A stretch of DNA of 64,000 bases from Apodemus sylvaticus (lineage: Eukaryota; Chordata; Mammalia; Rodentia; Muridae), in the NCBI RefSeq assembly GCF_947179515.1, contig NC_067480.1, forward strand, positions 9,667,501 to 9,731,500, read 5' to 3'. The position numbers and the translations under genes were made by a program. Below are positions 1 through 11,098 of the stretch, piece by piece. Each line of letters begins with the position of its first letter. Positions within the stretch are counted from its first letter, which is position 1. The notes under the pieces are model-generated. The model had not been told where the DNA came from. It searched no databases and saw only the letters and a list, made by a program, of their open reading frames with translations.

Positions 1-157
1 CTCTCCTTCCTCCCCTCCCTGCTCACACACACCGTGGGCTTGCTGTTGAGTTAGTTCCTCATGGTCCCAACACAAAGGGGGAAAATACAAACACCAAAGA
101 CCCACAGGCGACAGATTTCTGTCTGCGTTAGAAGCTCCAATGTGCTCTTGTGTTCTC

Positions 158-345
158 CACACCTCTTAGTGAGGCTTCCTATTGCTATGACGAGACACCA
201 TGGCCAAAAGCAACTTGGAGGGTGAAGGGTTTATGTGGCTACAATTCCACGTCGTTGTTCTTCATCGAAGGAAGTCAGGACAGGAACTCAAACAGGGCAA
301 GAACCTGGAGGGAGGAGCTAATGCACAGGCCAAGAAGGGGTGTAA
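158..345 (+). repeat. Family A rodent repeat, 5' fragment
   Basis: This stretch matches the first half of the repeat that recurs at 14,360-14,758 and 59,017-59,418. Shared blocks are the CACCATGGCCAAAAGCAACTTGG-like box, GGAAGTCAGGACAGGAACTCAA and GGAGCTAATGCACAGGCC. The 3' half is missing. The 66-codon reading frame over it is repeat sequence, not a gene. I recognise the family but do not assign it a database name. Confidence 0.75.
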
Positions 346-364
346 AATGAATTACTTTTAATAT

Positions 365-735
365 AATTGTAAATGGTGAATTAATATGGAGGCTGTATGG
401 CTAGTTCCAAACAGCCACACAGAGAGAATAAGATTTATTTTGAAACTTCTCCTCAACACCTGGGTGTTATTGATCTATTAATTTTCTAAACTAATCTGGC
501 TTCCTTCCAGCCACCATCTCAAATACTTGTAATTTGGACTTCCATTGTCCAGATGAACTCTAGACGCCTTCCTTTTGGCTCTGACTTCACCCCCACCCCG
601 CCCCGCCCCGCCCCGCCCCGCCCCGCCCCGCCCCCTTCTCCTGGTTGGTCGAAGTTCTGCCAGTTCTCTTTTCTGCTCAGCCATTGGGTAATCAGCATTT
701 GTTGACAAAGCAGAGAATAAAAGGGTGAGACTTGT
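365..735 (-). mobile_element. Probable solitary LTR or LTR fragment
   Basis: Read on the minus strand, this has the layout of a retroviral-type LTR. A CCAAT box (CCAATGG, minus copy at 681-688) is followed by a GC-box tract (591-635), and an AATAAA signal lies in the context CAAAATAAATCTTATTCTC near 430-445. I could not find clean TG...CA ends or a target-site duplication, so the limits are approximate. A minus-strand frame at 478-708 is a by-product of the G-rich tract. Confidence 0.35.
591..635. repeat. (CCCCG)n pentanucleotide tract
   Basis: About seven uninterrupted CCCCG units lie between CCCCA and CCCCC. The minus strand therefore reads repeated GGGGC, which is both a run of Sp1-type GC boxes and a run of G4 blocks capable of quadruplex formation. 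Confidence 0.95.
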
Positions 736-996
736 TTACATAAACTTAGACAGGCGATTACTTCTCCACATACCTTTTACAGGGCTGTGTCCTCATTGAA
801 ACAAGATGTGAGGGCAGAGGAATCAACCTTTGAAGAACACAGGGATAAAGGGCACAATGCACTCCTGTCCTCCTTGAGGAAAACAAACTAGCACAAAATG
901 CAGATTCGCTTTATGCGGTTTCTCTCAGTGGTGACAAGCTCCTCCTTCAAGTCATTGGCGTCACAGATGGAAAACAAATGGGAAGGAACGTTGTGT

Positions 997-1060
997 GAGG
1001 TCCCCAGGGGTCAGAGGTCAGAGGTCCCCAGGGGTCAGAGGTCAGAGGTCCCCAGGGGTC
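997..1060 (+). repeat. 24-bp tandem repeat, 2.7 copies
   Basis: The unit GAGGTCCCCAGGGGTCAGAGGTCA (written here as GAGGTCCCCAGG plus GGTCAGAGGTCA) occurs at 997-1020 and 1021-1044 and partially at 1045-1060. Each unit contains AGGTCA-type half-sites one base apart (GGGTCA-G-AGGTCA), the spacing of a DR1 nuclear-receptor site. Confidence 0.95.
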
Positions 1061-1237
1061 TCAGATGGCCTCAGCCTTTGCTGTGAGCGGATATGCCCCT
1101 CAGTTCTGCCCTACCTCTGACCTAGACCAGAAGCAAGGGGAGAAGTATAAAATTCCGTGGCAGTAACTTCCAACAGAGACACGTCAAGAAGGGACCAAAA
1201 CAAATGGCCTAAAAACCCCACCTGGAAACAGCAACAC

Positions 1238-1303
1238 CGTTTTTTTTTTTGTTTGTTTGTTTGGTTTTTGTTTGTTTGCTTTTATTTTGCTTTGTTTTGC
1301 AGA
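1238..1303 (-). repeat. T-rich (GTTT)n tract
   Basis: A T11 run followed by GTTT/GTTTT units. It sits at the end of the LTR-like block that follows and looks like an A-rich tail of a minus-strand retroelement. Confidence 0.8.
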
Positions 1304-1800
1304 AAGAGTACATTTGAGAGAATGTAGTGTGAGTGAAGAAGGAAATAAAAAGGGGGACACAGCTCTGTCTAGGTGTGATGGAGGAGAAGGTTTACTCTGC
1401 ATGACGGATAGCGTAGCCTGAGGCAGAGACAGCTAGGAGAGTCCTCAGAGAACACCAGAGTGAGTCAGGGCAGCGAGGAGAGGAGGTGGAGGGAAAGCAA
1501 GAGAGGAACCGCCAGCGGAGATGGGTAGCTTGGGCTAAGAGGGCCCAAGAGGGCAAGAAGCCAAAAGGCATAACCAGAATGGCTGGATTATGTAGGGAAG
1601 AGCAGCGAGGGAACTGGCTGCCTAGCCTCTGGACTGGAGAGGTCAGGGTAGGGGGCAGGCTATGCCAGCCAGAGCAGGACCCTGTGACAGGTAGGGCTGA
1701 GAGATGTTGGGAGAAACTGGCAGCCAGAGTTGGGATGTTTGTCCCAGGTTTGAGAGCTAGTAGTGGGATTCCAAAAAGGTGATAGGACACAAACTTGTCT
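1304..1800 (-). mobile_element. LTR-like rodent repeat fragment
   Basis: The minus strand shows GC-rich text with CTTCTTGCCCTCTTGGGCCC, a pyrimidine-rich stretch, and then TCCTTCTTCACTCACAC leading into the A-rich tail at 1238-1303. This resembles the U3-R-U5 composition of rodent ERV LTRs. Long overlapping frames on both strands (1392-1826 minus, 1486-1782 plus) show no recognisable protein. The assignment rests on composition and remembered similarity only. Confidence 0.3.
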
Positions 1801-3425
1801 GCGACTCTAAGCAACACATTTCTCATGCATACTTTTATGCTGTTTTCCAGTCATGAGTAGAGACGAGGCCTGTGCTACAGGTCTCTCATGTTACTGTAGC
1901 CTCTCCGTCAGATGCTGCATCTTAGCCATGGGGCTGTATTGGTGAGTCCCACGCTATTGATGTACAAAGAGGCTTGACCACTGTATAGCTATGCACAACC
2001 GTTTTCTCCAGTTGACTTAATGGAAACCCAGTTTGAGTCCTATGGGATATGAATTGTGTTTTGCTGTATTTCTGCCTCTTTTGTGAGGAGAAGGAGCCAA
2101 GGGACTTTTACTGGGGCATGTTGAGGATCGGCTACTCCAGCAGGAACTCTGACTGGCTCACTGAGTTTTCTCAGCTAGCATTGGTCTCCCTTTGTGGGAA
2201 CCATCGCCTTCTTGTTGAGTGATTCAGGGTGACTTGTACTAGTGAGAAAGACTCCAAGGATAGGGGTTACAGCTCAGAACACTTGTCTAATAAGCATCAG
2301 TTCAGTTCCAAGCACATCACAAATGCATATACTCCCCATTGAGGGCTGCACTGACACACAGGATTTCCCTAGTGCCCTGATGTATGGAGAAGGAACATGC
2401 TTGTCAGAGCCAGTCAGAGCCTGGGCACAGGGCCCTGGGAGAGCCGGGAGCCACTGCTTTAGGTCCTAAGAACCCATTTCTTCCCATAGTGTGGAGCTGT
2501 GGTTATCAGTCCCAAGGCCGCTGTGTGCTCAGTCTGCTATGCTCTTGGGATGCCTGTGTTCCCCTTGTGCAACACTGCTTAACTTCTGCTGACTTGGTCC
2601 TGTTGCATTCTGTAGCTGCCTGCAGCTACTGTAAACTGGGTTCCTGGAATAGAAACTGAAGGATGGATTGGGGAAATGGCAAAAAGAAGGAGGCCAGGAT
2701 GATATTTACCGATCGAGGCCCCAACTTTAATCGAGGTCAGACCATTTAATAGTTTGGGTGAGCCCCTCCCCCCAGACTCCGGCTGAGTTCCGGGAAAGTC
2801 CTTTGGAGGTCCTTGGCTCTACTGCTCAGGCAGCTGGGTCGGGGTCACCTGCTTAATTCAGGAATTTGTAGACCTGGAAGAACAATGACCTTCACCTTCA
2901 CTCTGAGCACTCCACCCTAGGTGGAGCAGGATCCTGACTAGCACAGGAATCCCTGCTCAACAAAGTCTGGGAGAGGACGTTCACCTTGATCAATGTGGAG
3001 TTCCTACCAAGTGGCATGACACCCCAATATGGCTCTGTACATGGTCCCACTGTATGGTAGCCTCTACTGACTCTGTCCCAATGCTCCCATGAAAATAGTA
3101 CATACGATGCTATACTTCTTAATAAGCTTGCCTGACATAAGATGTAGCTTGTGTAAGACCTCCCAATATCTTCTGTCTTCTTCCCTCTTTATCTTCTGAT
3201 CTCCTGTTTCCTGGCCATCTCCCTTCCCCTCCTTCCCTGTCACAGAAGAATGACCTGCTGGTCCAGGCCAACTCCTAGCAAGGAAAGACACAAGTGATAT
3301 GGTGTTGCCGTAGAATTCCTTACTTACGTAGAACAGACATACAACTGTAGTGAGGGCTCTCTACATAGAAAGGAAGAGAGTGTAAAAGGGGCATCCACTA
3401 TGGAAGGCAGCATGATAATTTTCTC
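1801..3425. other. Unassigned intergenic DNA, possible SINE relic
   Basis: I see no gene. Around 2,255-2,330 the text GGGTTACAGCTCAGAACACTTG resembles the tRNA-derived half of an ID/B4 SINE, weakly. The remainder shows no repeat I can name, and short frames over 2,242-2,659 have no recognisable product. Confidence 0.5.
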
Positions 3426-3439
3426 AAAAAGAAAATTAG

Positions 3440-3630
3440 TGGGGCTAGAAAGATGAGTCGGAGGTTAAGACCAGGGAGATACACTTCCAGACTCAATTAC
3501 CTACACTGGTTCGTAACTCTGAAACACCAGGCCCAGGGGATCCAGCGCCCTCTTCTGGCCCCCTAAAGCACTGCATGCACGTGGTACGCAAGCTTAAAAT
3601 ACCCATACAGGTAAAGTAAAAATAAATGTT
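3440..3630 (+). mobile_element. B2/B3-type SINE
   Basis: It starts GGGGCTAGAAAGATGAGTC, the diverged tRNA-like head of rodent B2/B3, contains CGCCCTCTTCTGGCC and ends in an A-rich AATAAATG tail. It is flanked by a perfect 14-bp target-site duplication, AAAAAGAAAATTAG, at 3,426-3,439 and 3,631-3,644, which fixes both ends. Confidence 0.9.
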
Positions 3631-3967
3631 AAAAAGAAAATTAGCTACTATATAATCTAGAAATTTCATTTTTTGGGTGTGTATTGGAAGGAATTGATTG
3701 ACTAGTCAGAGAGACATTTGCACCTCTAGTTTGTTGCTATTCAAAATAGACTAGAAGTAGAAGACATATAAAGTTGATTAGACAAAACATCTTAAATCCA
3801 CACAATGTAGATCTTAAAAATAAACGAAGTTCTAGTATGCTCTATAACATGGACGAACCTTGAGGACATTATTCTAAGTGAAATAAGCCTGCCAGGTATA
3901 GGCAAAAATTATGATTCTGTTCATTTTAAGTATAACAACTAATCAGAGCCACAGAGAGACTATAAGG

Positions 3968-4170
3968 GAAGATGGTGTGGTGGTTAGTGTTAATTGCCAA
4001 GTTGACTGAGTCTAGAACTACCCGGGAGACAGGGCCTCATTTGACCAGTTGCTTCAAGCTCCTGGTCAGCTCCCCATCAGCTGTGCCTCAACCATGAGCC
4101 AGTCTCTTTTAAACTGCTCTTGTAGGGGAACTCTGCCTATAAACTGAGAATTTTATTTAACGCATTGGGT
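3968..4170 (-). repeat. Old minus-strand relative of family A
   Basis: GTGGTGGTTAGTGTTAATTG followed by CCAAGTTGACTGAGTCTAGAA is the reverse-strand form of the GTCAACTTGACAC end of family A-like rodent repeats. It is diverged and truncated. Confidence 0.5.
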
Positions 4171-5294
4171 TATATTCACCCTCACACATCCCACTAACTC
4201 CTAAGGTCTACTCCCCCCATCAACTTTATAATCTTTTAAAATTTATTTATTTTTTATAACCTAGCAAGTCTAATGTGTCACCTATATCTTCCTGGGCATG
4301 GAGCTATCCACGGGAGCACAGCCAACCCACCGGGCTCCACCCTGTCGCAGGGACCGGACTCTCCCTCCTCCAGCCTCAAACTCCTCAGCTGGAAGTGTAT
4401 GTGGGGATCACGAAGCTTTTTCTTCTCCAGGAAACACCGTACAGCTCATGGGCATTCACATGTGTGAAATTCATGCACTCCAGTCATGCCCAGAAAATAC
4501 CGCCTTGTTCTGGTCCTTCCCAGTCTCTGGATTTTACAGTCTTTCTGCCTCATCTTCCAAGATGGTCCCTGAGCCCTAGAAGGGCACGTTATCACTGCAG
4601 CCAGAGGGAGGGAAACAGGAAGAAATGGAGTGCGGCTCTGTAGTGAGCGTGGAGGTTCTATGTGTGAGATGGAAGTGTTCCGGCTTCCTCTTTCATAGCA
4701 CCATGAATGTGAGTATCACCCCTGAGAGTAAGATTAAGATGGGAATTTTATGTGAGGGCTTTCAAGCTGAAAGTTAACAACAACAACGACAAATTATAAT
4801 AATGAAAGGCAGAGGAGAGGAGGACACAGAAAGGAAGTCGTGAAAGAGATGAGATTCATTCACAAAGTCTGTCCAGATAATCAGGTTTGAGTCCACAGCT
4901 TTGGGGAGCCTTGTTTTTCCTTTATATTCTGCTTACGTTTTAGGGTTACAAAATAACATCTGAAATTTAGAACTGAGACTGTGTCGCTGACTAAGATGCA
5001 TGATGCAGGGTGGGGGCGCTGGGGATGAGCAATTTCCCGAAGCATGGTCGTTTGCATTTTTTTCTTCTTTCCGGTAGCCATTGTTCTCTCACAAGATGAT
5101 GAGCAGTCTCAGGGGCTGGGGGAGGGGAGAAGCGGGGAGCATATTTTTTGTTTACAGAGTTTACAAGCCCTAAGCACATAACCTGGAGAGAATCCATGGT
5201 CAGGAAAGTGCAGGTATCCAACTAGTCGGACATGAAGGATGCTGAGTTTATGGAACCCTTACTGTGTTTATAAAAAGATAAAGGGGGTGGAGTA
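4171..5294. other. Unassigned intergenic DNA
   Basis: No gene or named repeat is visible, apart from a short (AAC)n run at 4,779-4,793. Overlapping frames at 4,273-4,643 occur in three phases and show no conserved protein, so I treat them as chance. Confidence 0.6.
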
Positions 5295-5725
5295 TGTTCT
5301 ATGGAGGTGTAGTCAGGTATGGGGGAAGGGGCGCCCTTCTCCCTGAGGAACCAGCCACAAGATGTACAGTATAGAACAGGGTTTGTTCAGGGCATGGGGA
5401 GGGCATCAGAGGCAGAGAAAGGCAGAGAGAGAGAGGGGGGGGGGGAGGAGAGCAGGAGGAGGAGCAGGAGGAGGAGCAGGAGGAGGAGCAGGAGGAGGAG
5501 GAGAGGCCTGCCATGAGCATGTGGTGGAGAGAAAGGGGGGAAGGGGGAGGGGGAGGGAAGGCAAGAGAAGGGGGGTGAGAAACCCCTTTTATAGTGGGTC
5601 CCTACCTGGCTATTTCCAGATAGTTGTGAGGCAGAGCATGCCTAGCTGTTGCCAGATAACTGTGGGGCGGAGCTTAGAATGCTAATACAAGTAAAGGAAG
5701 CTAGAGCAGGCTTGCCTCCTGAAGC
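5295..5725 (-). mobile_element. Solitary LTR, family B, copy 1
   Basis: Read on the minus strand, a TATA box (CTATAAAA at 5,594-5,587) follows a GC-rich promoter segment and precedes a long CT-rich tract. The same order occurs in the copy at 32,152-32,745. The promoter box CCTGGCTATTTCCAGATAGT is tandemly duplicated here (5,604-5,640 and 5,641-5,677) but single in the other copy. The plus-strand left end is TGTTCTATGG at 5,295, and the right end is approximate. No virus-like coding region is attached. Confidence 0.65.
5427..5505 (+). repeat. Purine tract with 12-bp (GGAGGAGGAGCA) repeat
   Basis: A GAGA run and a G10 run lead into about four copies of a 12-bp AGGAGGAGGAGC unit at 5,452-5,505. 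It lies inside the family B LTR. Frames reading Ser-Cys or Arg repeats through it are artefacts. Confidence 0.9.
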
Positions 5726-6837
5726 TGTTTGACCCTACTAAGGATCCACATTATTTTTGGTTGCTTTATTTCTACCTTTTGTTTATATTTATTTGCCAGG
5801 ATTAGTTTCTTCTATGGAGGACAAACTCCGCATCCCTTGGATTTCCTGGTCAGATTTTTCTGTAATGCAAACCTTCCAGTCACTCGAAGTTTCCGCACAT
5901 TCTTCATGCATGCACTACAAGTTCCGTTTCTTGTAATAAGATCCACGAACTAGATTTGAAATTGAAGAATCTCCCCCATGGAGATGCTGGGTCTTCTCCA
6001 AGGAGGAGGCAGAAGGAGTTGAGGTTGCTTTTCTCTCCTGCTCCCAATTCCTCTTCACCCCACCTTGCCTCAGATGCGTGTTCTTCCTGTGGCTCCTGTC
6101 TACAGTTGCTGACAGATATACTAATGCACTCTTGCTGTGGGAAAAATCATATAAGCAAGAGGAAGATTTCGTGCCAGAAAAGGCAGCTGTAGATAAGAGC
6201 AGAGATTTGCAATGAGGGTGCTTAGCTTTAAGTTCTGACTCGACCATCTAGTTGTGTGCTGAACTGGACATATTCTCTGTACTTCCTCACGCCATCTGTA
6301 ACATGGGCATGATTACCTTTCAGAGCTGACTGGGGATAGAGAACCAGCAGGAGACCTAGATACTAAGAAGACCTGTTACCTGGAGATAGCTTATACAGTT
6401 GTCCTATTTGGTCAAGCAAGTCCCATACCTATGACTGTATCTACACGGGAGCTTCTTGTTCTCCTAGTCGGTCTCTTGAACCCTTAGCCAGGCACGCAAG
6501 CCCCACCCAGGTGATCTGGTCTGGACTCCTTTAAATGGCATCTCGAAGCGTTTCCCTTTGTAAACCTGGCTTATCCCATGTGACATAAAGCTCTCCAGGT
6601 TCATCCCCTTACCACCCAGGAGAGCTCCTTTTATGTTAGAGCCTCGATAGTGTACTATCATGTGTGTATTCACAGTCACATAGATTTTTCAGCTCAGCCA
6701 CCGTGAAGAAAGCTGCCAGGTAACGGAGAACGTGGATGTCTCTTTGGGGTAGTGTGGTAACGGCAGTACTTAATTAACCTGTTTAATAAAACATGCAGTG
6801 TGTAATTCTGGTACCATCTTCATTGAAAAGATAATGT
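5726..6837. other. Unassigned AT-rich intergenic DNA
   Basis: No gene, SINE or LTR is recognised. Frames at 5,915-6,247 (minus) and 5,956-6,192 (plus) overlap and have no recognisable domain. Confidence 0.55.
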
Positions 6838-6921
6838 TACTATCTCTCATCTCTCATCTCTCACCTCTCAATTATCATCTATCTTCACCTATCTCTCATG
6901 TCTATCTCCTATCTCTTTATC

Positions 6922-6973
<52 letters not shown>
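6838..6973 (+). repeat. (TATC)n tetranucleotide microsatellite
   Basis: A degenerate CTCATCT/CTATCT region grades into about 13 uninterrupted CTAT units ending at 6,973. Confidence 0.97.
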
Positions 6974-8329
6974 ATCTTCTACCCTTTGTAGAAGTATCTT
7001 GCAATTTAAAAGTCTAAAAGTAGCTGAATTAATTTTTAAAATTTAATTTCTTCATGTTCCTTCCCCTAACTCCTAGCAGAATTTCCCTCCATAGGCACCC
7101 ACTTTTATGTTCTCTCCTTCCCTCCCTCCCTTCCTCTGTCTCTCTGTCTGTCCGTCCCTCCCTCCCTCAATAAATAACCACAAATAAGTTAATAAGCAAA
7201 AGATCAACAAGACATTTAAAAAGCCAAAACCAAACCAAATGAAACAAAAACTCCTCAAACAAAGCATGGAGCTAGTCTTAGGCCAGCCGACTAACCCCCT
7301 CTCCCCCAGGCGGGAGCGGGGGTGGGGGGGTGCTGCCCTCAAGGGTGGTTGACACACCCAGGGACACTCTGCTGGAGAAAACTGATTTTCCCTTTGCCAG
7401 TGGGTATCAATAACAAACAGCCTCCTAGTTAGCGGTGGGACTCCTTCCTAGTCTATCCCCCATTCGGGGCTGGGACCTCGCCTGATCTGAACCTGTGCAA
7501 ATCTAGTGCTTGCTTTCACAGTCTCTGATTTCTGTTGTGCCTGGAAGTCACTAGAGCTGGTGACCATAGCAACAGAGATGTTTACTGGAGGTTCCCATGA
7601 GGCTCCTTGGACCAACAACTCAGTAAGATGTTCAGTTCCTGGAACTGTAGGTTTTACTTGGTGTCGTGGGATGTCTAGTTGAAGCTCTGTGACCCTTATT
7701 AAGTGGTGATTCCATTTATACTCCTTTCATGTATGTGTGTACCTCTGGCCTGCACACATACGCATACACACACACAAACACACACGCGCGTACACACACA
7801 CACACATGCACGCACACATAACCAAATCAATATATTTATACTTTCACATTGGCTTGCGCCCCTTTATACTGTGGACATTTCCACTTCCCAGACATTTGTA
7901 ACTCTTTTCTATAGTTGGTAGTTTCTCTCCATCTCTGTTTCCTTAACTGAGCAGATTGTCATTGTTTGTTGTTGTTGTTGTTTGTTGTTGTTTGGGTTTT
8001 TGTTGTTGTTGGTTTTTTTTTTTTACGTCACTGCCATCCCTTCACTCTCTCTCTGGCTTTTGGAGTCCTAGAAGGCACACACATGACTCAAGGCACCGCT
8101 TCGAAGGACCGCCCCTCTGCTTTCTTGTGTCTGTTGGGGCTTCAGGCCTGTGGTTAAGACTATAGTTAGTGTTGACCTCTGAGCATAGCATGAGATGGGA
8201 TCTGACTCCAGCTTCTGCACATGCCCAGCCAGATTCTCACCGTCCCTGTAGCTTAGACTCTCCTCTCCTATTGTGTAGTTGTGGCATTGCTGTTAAAACT
8301 CAGTGGCTGTGAATAGAAGGTTTATTCTA
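6974..8329. other. Intergenic DNA with CA and TTG tracts
   Basis: No gene is seen. It holds a CCCT-rich stretch at 7,115-7,170, an interrupted CA/CG tract at 7,757-7,818 (with the CG steps CACACGCGCGTACAC) and a (TTG)n plus T12 tract at 7,967-8,025. The TTG tract may be the tail of a lost SINE. Short frames at 7,956-8,165 are read through it. Confidence 0.6.
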
Positions 8330-8672
8330 GGATCTGAATTCTGTGTGCTTATTTTTATACCAGTATCACACTGTCTAGGTTACCACAGGTTTTTAGAGAA
8401 TTTTGAAGTCAGGTAATGTGGTAGGTACTGCCAGCTCTGTGCTTTTTGCTCAAGATTTATTTGGCTATTTGAGTCTTTTCTAGTTCCATATGAATTTTAA
8501 GATAGCCTTTTTTATATTACCCTGAGATGCATTTCTGTAATTCTGGTAGATATTGTATTTACTCTATAGATCATAACATAAAATGTCTACATATATTTTA
8601 ACAAAATTAATTCTTTTAACCTACGAACATTAGGGTTATTGCAGCATTACCAAGGATAGCTACTTGATTCTT

Positions 8673-8879
8673 TTTTTTGTTGTTGTTGTTTTTGTTTTTG
8701 TTTTTTTGTTTTGGATTTGGGTTTTTTTTTTTTTTTTTTTTTCGAGACAGGGTTTCTCTGTATAACCCTGGCTGTCCTGGAACTCACTCTGTAGACCAGG
8801 CTGGCCTTGAACTCAGAAATCTGCCTGCCTCTGCCTACCAGAGTGCTGCAATTACAGGCGTGCTCCACCACTGCCCAGC
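8673..8879 (-). mobile_element. B1 SINE (minus strand) with 15-bp TSD
   Basis: The T-rich tail comes first on the plus strand, followed by GAGACAGGGTTTCTCTGTAT, CTGTAGACCAGGCTGGCC and the reverse head ending at the CTGCCCAGC box. A perfect 15-bp duplication, AGCTACTTGATTCTT, flanks it (8,658-8,672 and 8,880-8,894). It was inserted into the older L1. Confidence 0.97.
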
Positions 8880-8894
8880 AGCTACTTGATTCTT

Positions 8895-9335
8895 AAAAAG
8901 ATGCTTCCCTATTTTAAAATCTTGAAAGCTGAAGATGGGCGCCAGCATCTTTTCAGCCTCAGCCAAGGGCTCTCTTGGCTGTGCCTCAGCCTGACAGGAA
9001 AATGAAAAGGGAGCTGGGCATTTGCAGAAGAGGCCAGGTATGAGGGGCAGTCTTGCTTTATACAAATTTAGCATTTCAAGGACCAACCAATATCCCTTAG
9101 AAATTGTACAAATGCCTCTGAGGAAAGTAGCTCTAATAATCAATCCTACATACCCTGCACACACAAGGGACCACCCATTCAAGGTCTCTCCACCTTTAAC
9201 ATTGTCATTGCTGGGGACCAAATTCCTATCATATGAACCCTTAGAAAATACACTCAAAGCACCTGCAAGCTGTCCCAAGGATACATTCCCAGATCCTTGT
9301 TTCTTTTTAAATGTTCATTAATAACTTAGTTTTTC
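8895..9335. repeat. Repeat-like insert within the ancient L1
   Basis: This segment does not read as L1. It contains GGGACCACCCATTCAAGG and CTGGGGACCAAATTCC followed by CATATGAACCCTTAGAAAATACACTC, similar to the tails of rodent LTR-type repeats that end in '...CACATGAGTC...ACATTC'. Overlapping frames on both strands (8,835-9,278 minus, 9,022-9,321 plus) are not convincing genes. Confidence 0.35.
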
Positions 9336-9701
9336 AGTGTAACACCTTGATTTGAAATATCTTGATTAAATCTACCCTTTAGTGGTTTATTTACTCACTT
9401 ACTTACTTAGTAAATGCTGTAAGTAGATTATTTTCTTGATCTCATTTTTCAGGCAGTTTATTGTTGCCAGATAGAAAAGCTATTGATTTTTGTATGTTGA
9501 CTTTGTATCCTAAAATTTTACTGATTTTTTTTTCTAGAAGGTTTTTTTTTTTAAAATTAGGTCTTCAAGATTTCTATAAGATTATGTACAAACGGACAAT
9601 TTTAATGTTTTTCTTTTTTCGATTTTAATGACTTTTTTTCTCTTTATAGTTCTCGGCTATGACTTCAAATATTATGTTGAAAATAAGTGGCAAGGCCTTG
9701 T

Positions 9702-9809
9702 CTTGTCACTAATCTTCTAGTAGAAGCTCTTGTCACTAATCTTCTAGTAGAAGCTCTTGTCACTAATCTTCTAGTAGAAGCTCTTGTCACTAATTTTCAA
9801 ATAGAAGCT
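9702..9809 (+). repeat. 27-bp tandem repeat, 4 copies
   Basis: CTTGTCACTAATCTTCTAG plus TAGAAGCT starts at 9,702, 9,729, 9,756 and 9,783. The first three copies are identical and the fourth is diverged (AATTTTCAAATAG). It lies within L1 ORF2-derived text, and the period is a multiple of three. Confidence 0.97.
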
Positions 9810-10954
9810 CCCAGCCTTTTCACTGTGGAGTAATGTCAGCTGTGAGTTGATCATTCGTGTCTGTTACCATATTGACATCACTTCCTTCAATACCTAATTT
9901 TCTGAGATTTTGTTTGAGTATGAAAAGTTTGACATTTGCCAAATGTGCTTTCTGCACTGTTGCTATTTCCATGTTGTGTCTTCTTTGTTCTTCATTCTGA
10001 TAACAGAGTGCACCACATTTGGTGATTGCCTAGGTCAGACTGATCCTTGTAATCCAAACTACATCCTACCTGACACTCACGAGTGATTTTTAATTTTGAA
10101 ACAAGGTAGACCAGTTGGCCTTGCACTCACAGAGATCCACTTCTTCCCAAATACTGGGACTAAATGCAAACACTGCTAACCTAGACTTTTTTTTAATGTT
10201 CTATTTTTGGTTTGCTTCTATTTTGCTGAGGAAATTTGCATGCCTGTTGATTGGGCCTATGAGCCCAAATTTGTGTTGTTTGTTTGTTTGCTTGTTTTGT
10301 TGTATATCTCTTGTCTGGTTTTGTTGTCAGGTTAATGGTATCGAAATAAGTTTTAAAACATTTCCTATTCTTGAATTTTAGCATTTGAGAATGATTAGTA
10401 TTAATATTGTTATTAGAATTGAAAATATTGATATTTTTCCTGTTTGGAAGGGCTTCACCATGAAGCCACTACTAGGCTGTGTTCTTTCTCATCAGACTTC
10501 TTTCATCGCTAGCTTTATCTTGCTCATTTTGCTCTCTTCAGATTTTCTATATTCAGGATTCTATTTGGAAGGTTTTAATGTGTGGGGTTACCCAATTCTT
10601 AGGTCTATCATTTTTCATAGCAGTCTGTTACATTATTATTTATGTTGTATCTACTACAATATTGTCTCTTTTATTTCTGATTTTAGTTGATTCCCTTCTT
10701 TTTTTCCCTTAGTCTAAAGATTTGCTATTTTTATCCCTCAGGAAAAATAATCCAACTTTTATAACAGCTAAATATTGTAAAACTCATCAACATCCTAGAA
10801 AACTAGGAGTTATGTTGATTTTTTTTTTTTTTGCTATAGCATTTTTGTTCTTGATTTCTTTTTTTAGTCTTTTAAAAGTAACTTTGAACTTTGTTCTCTT
10901 TCAAGCTATTTAAGGAATAACGTTAGGCTTTTTATTTGATGCACTTTTCTTTTT

Positions 10955-11098
10955 AAATATTTTTACATGTACATATGTATGTGGGTATGTACATATGTGT
11001 GTATGCATGTGCAGGTACCCATAGGCGGGTCTCAGAAATTGAGGTAGTGTTCAGTCCTGGCGGCAAGCCCCTTTCCACACTGAGCCATCTTGCCAACC
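10955..11098 (-). mobile_element. B3-type SINE (minus strand)
   Basis: The reverse strand begins GGTTGGCAAGATGGCTCAGT, the tRNA-derived head of B2/B3 SINEs, and runs into a diverged TACATATG-rich 3' end. It interrupts the ancient L1. Confidence 0.7.

Noticed and set aside
8677..8889. 70-codon plus-strand frame
   Set aside because: It is a B1 SINE read antisense.
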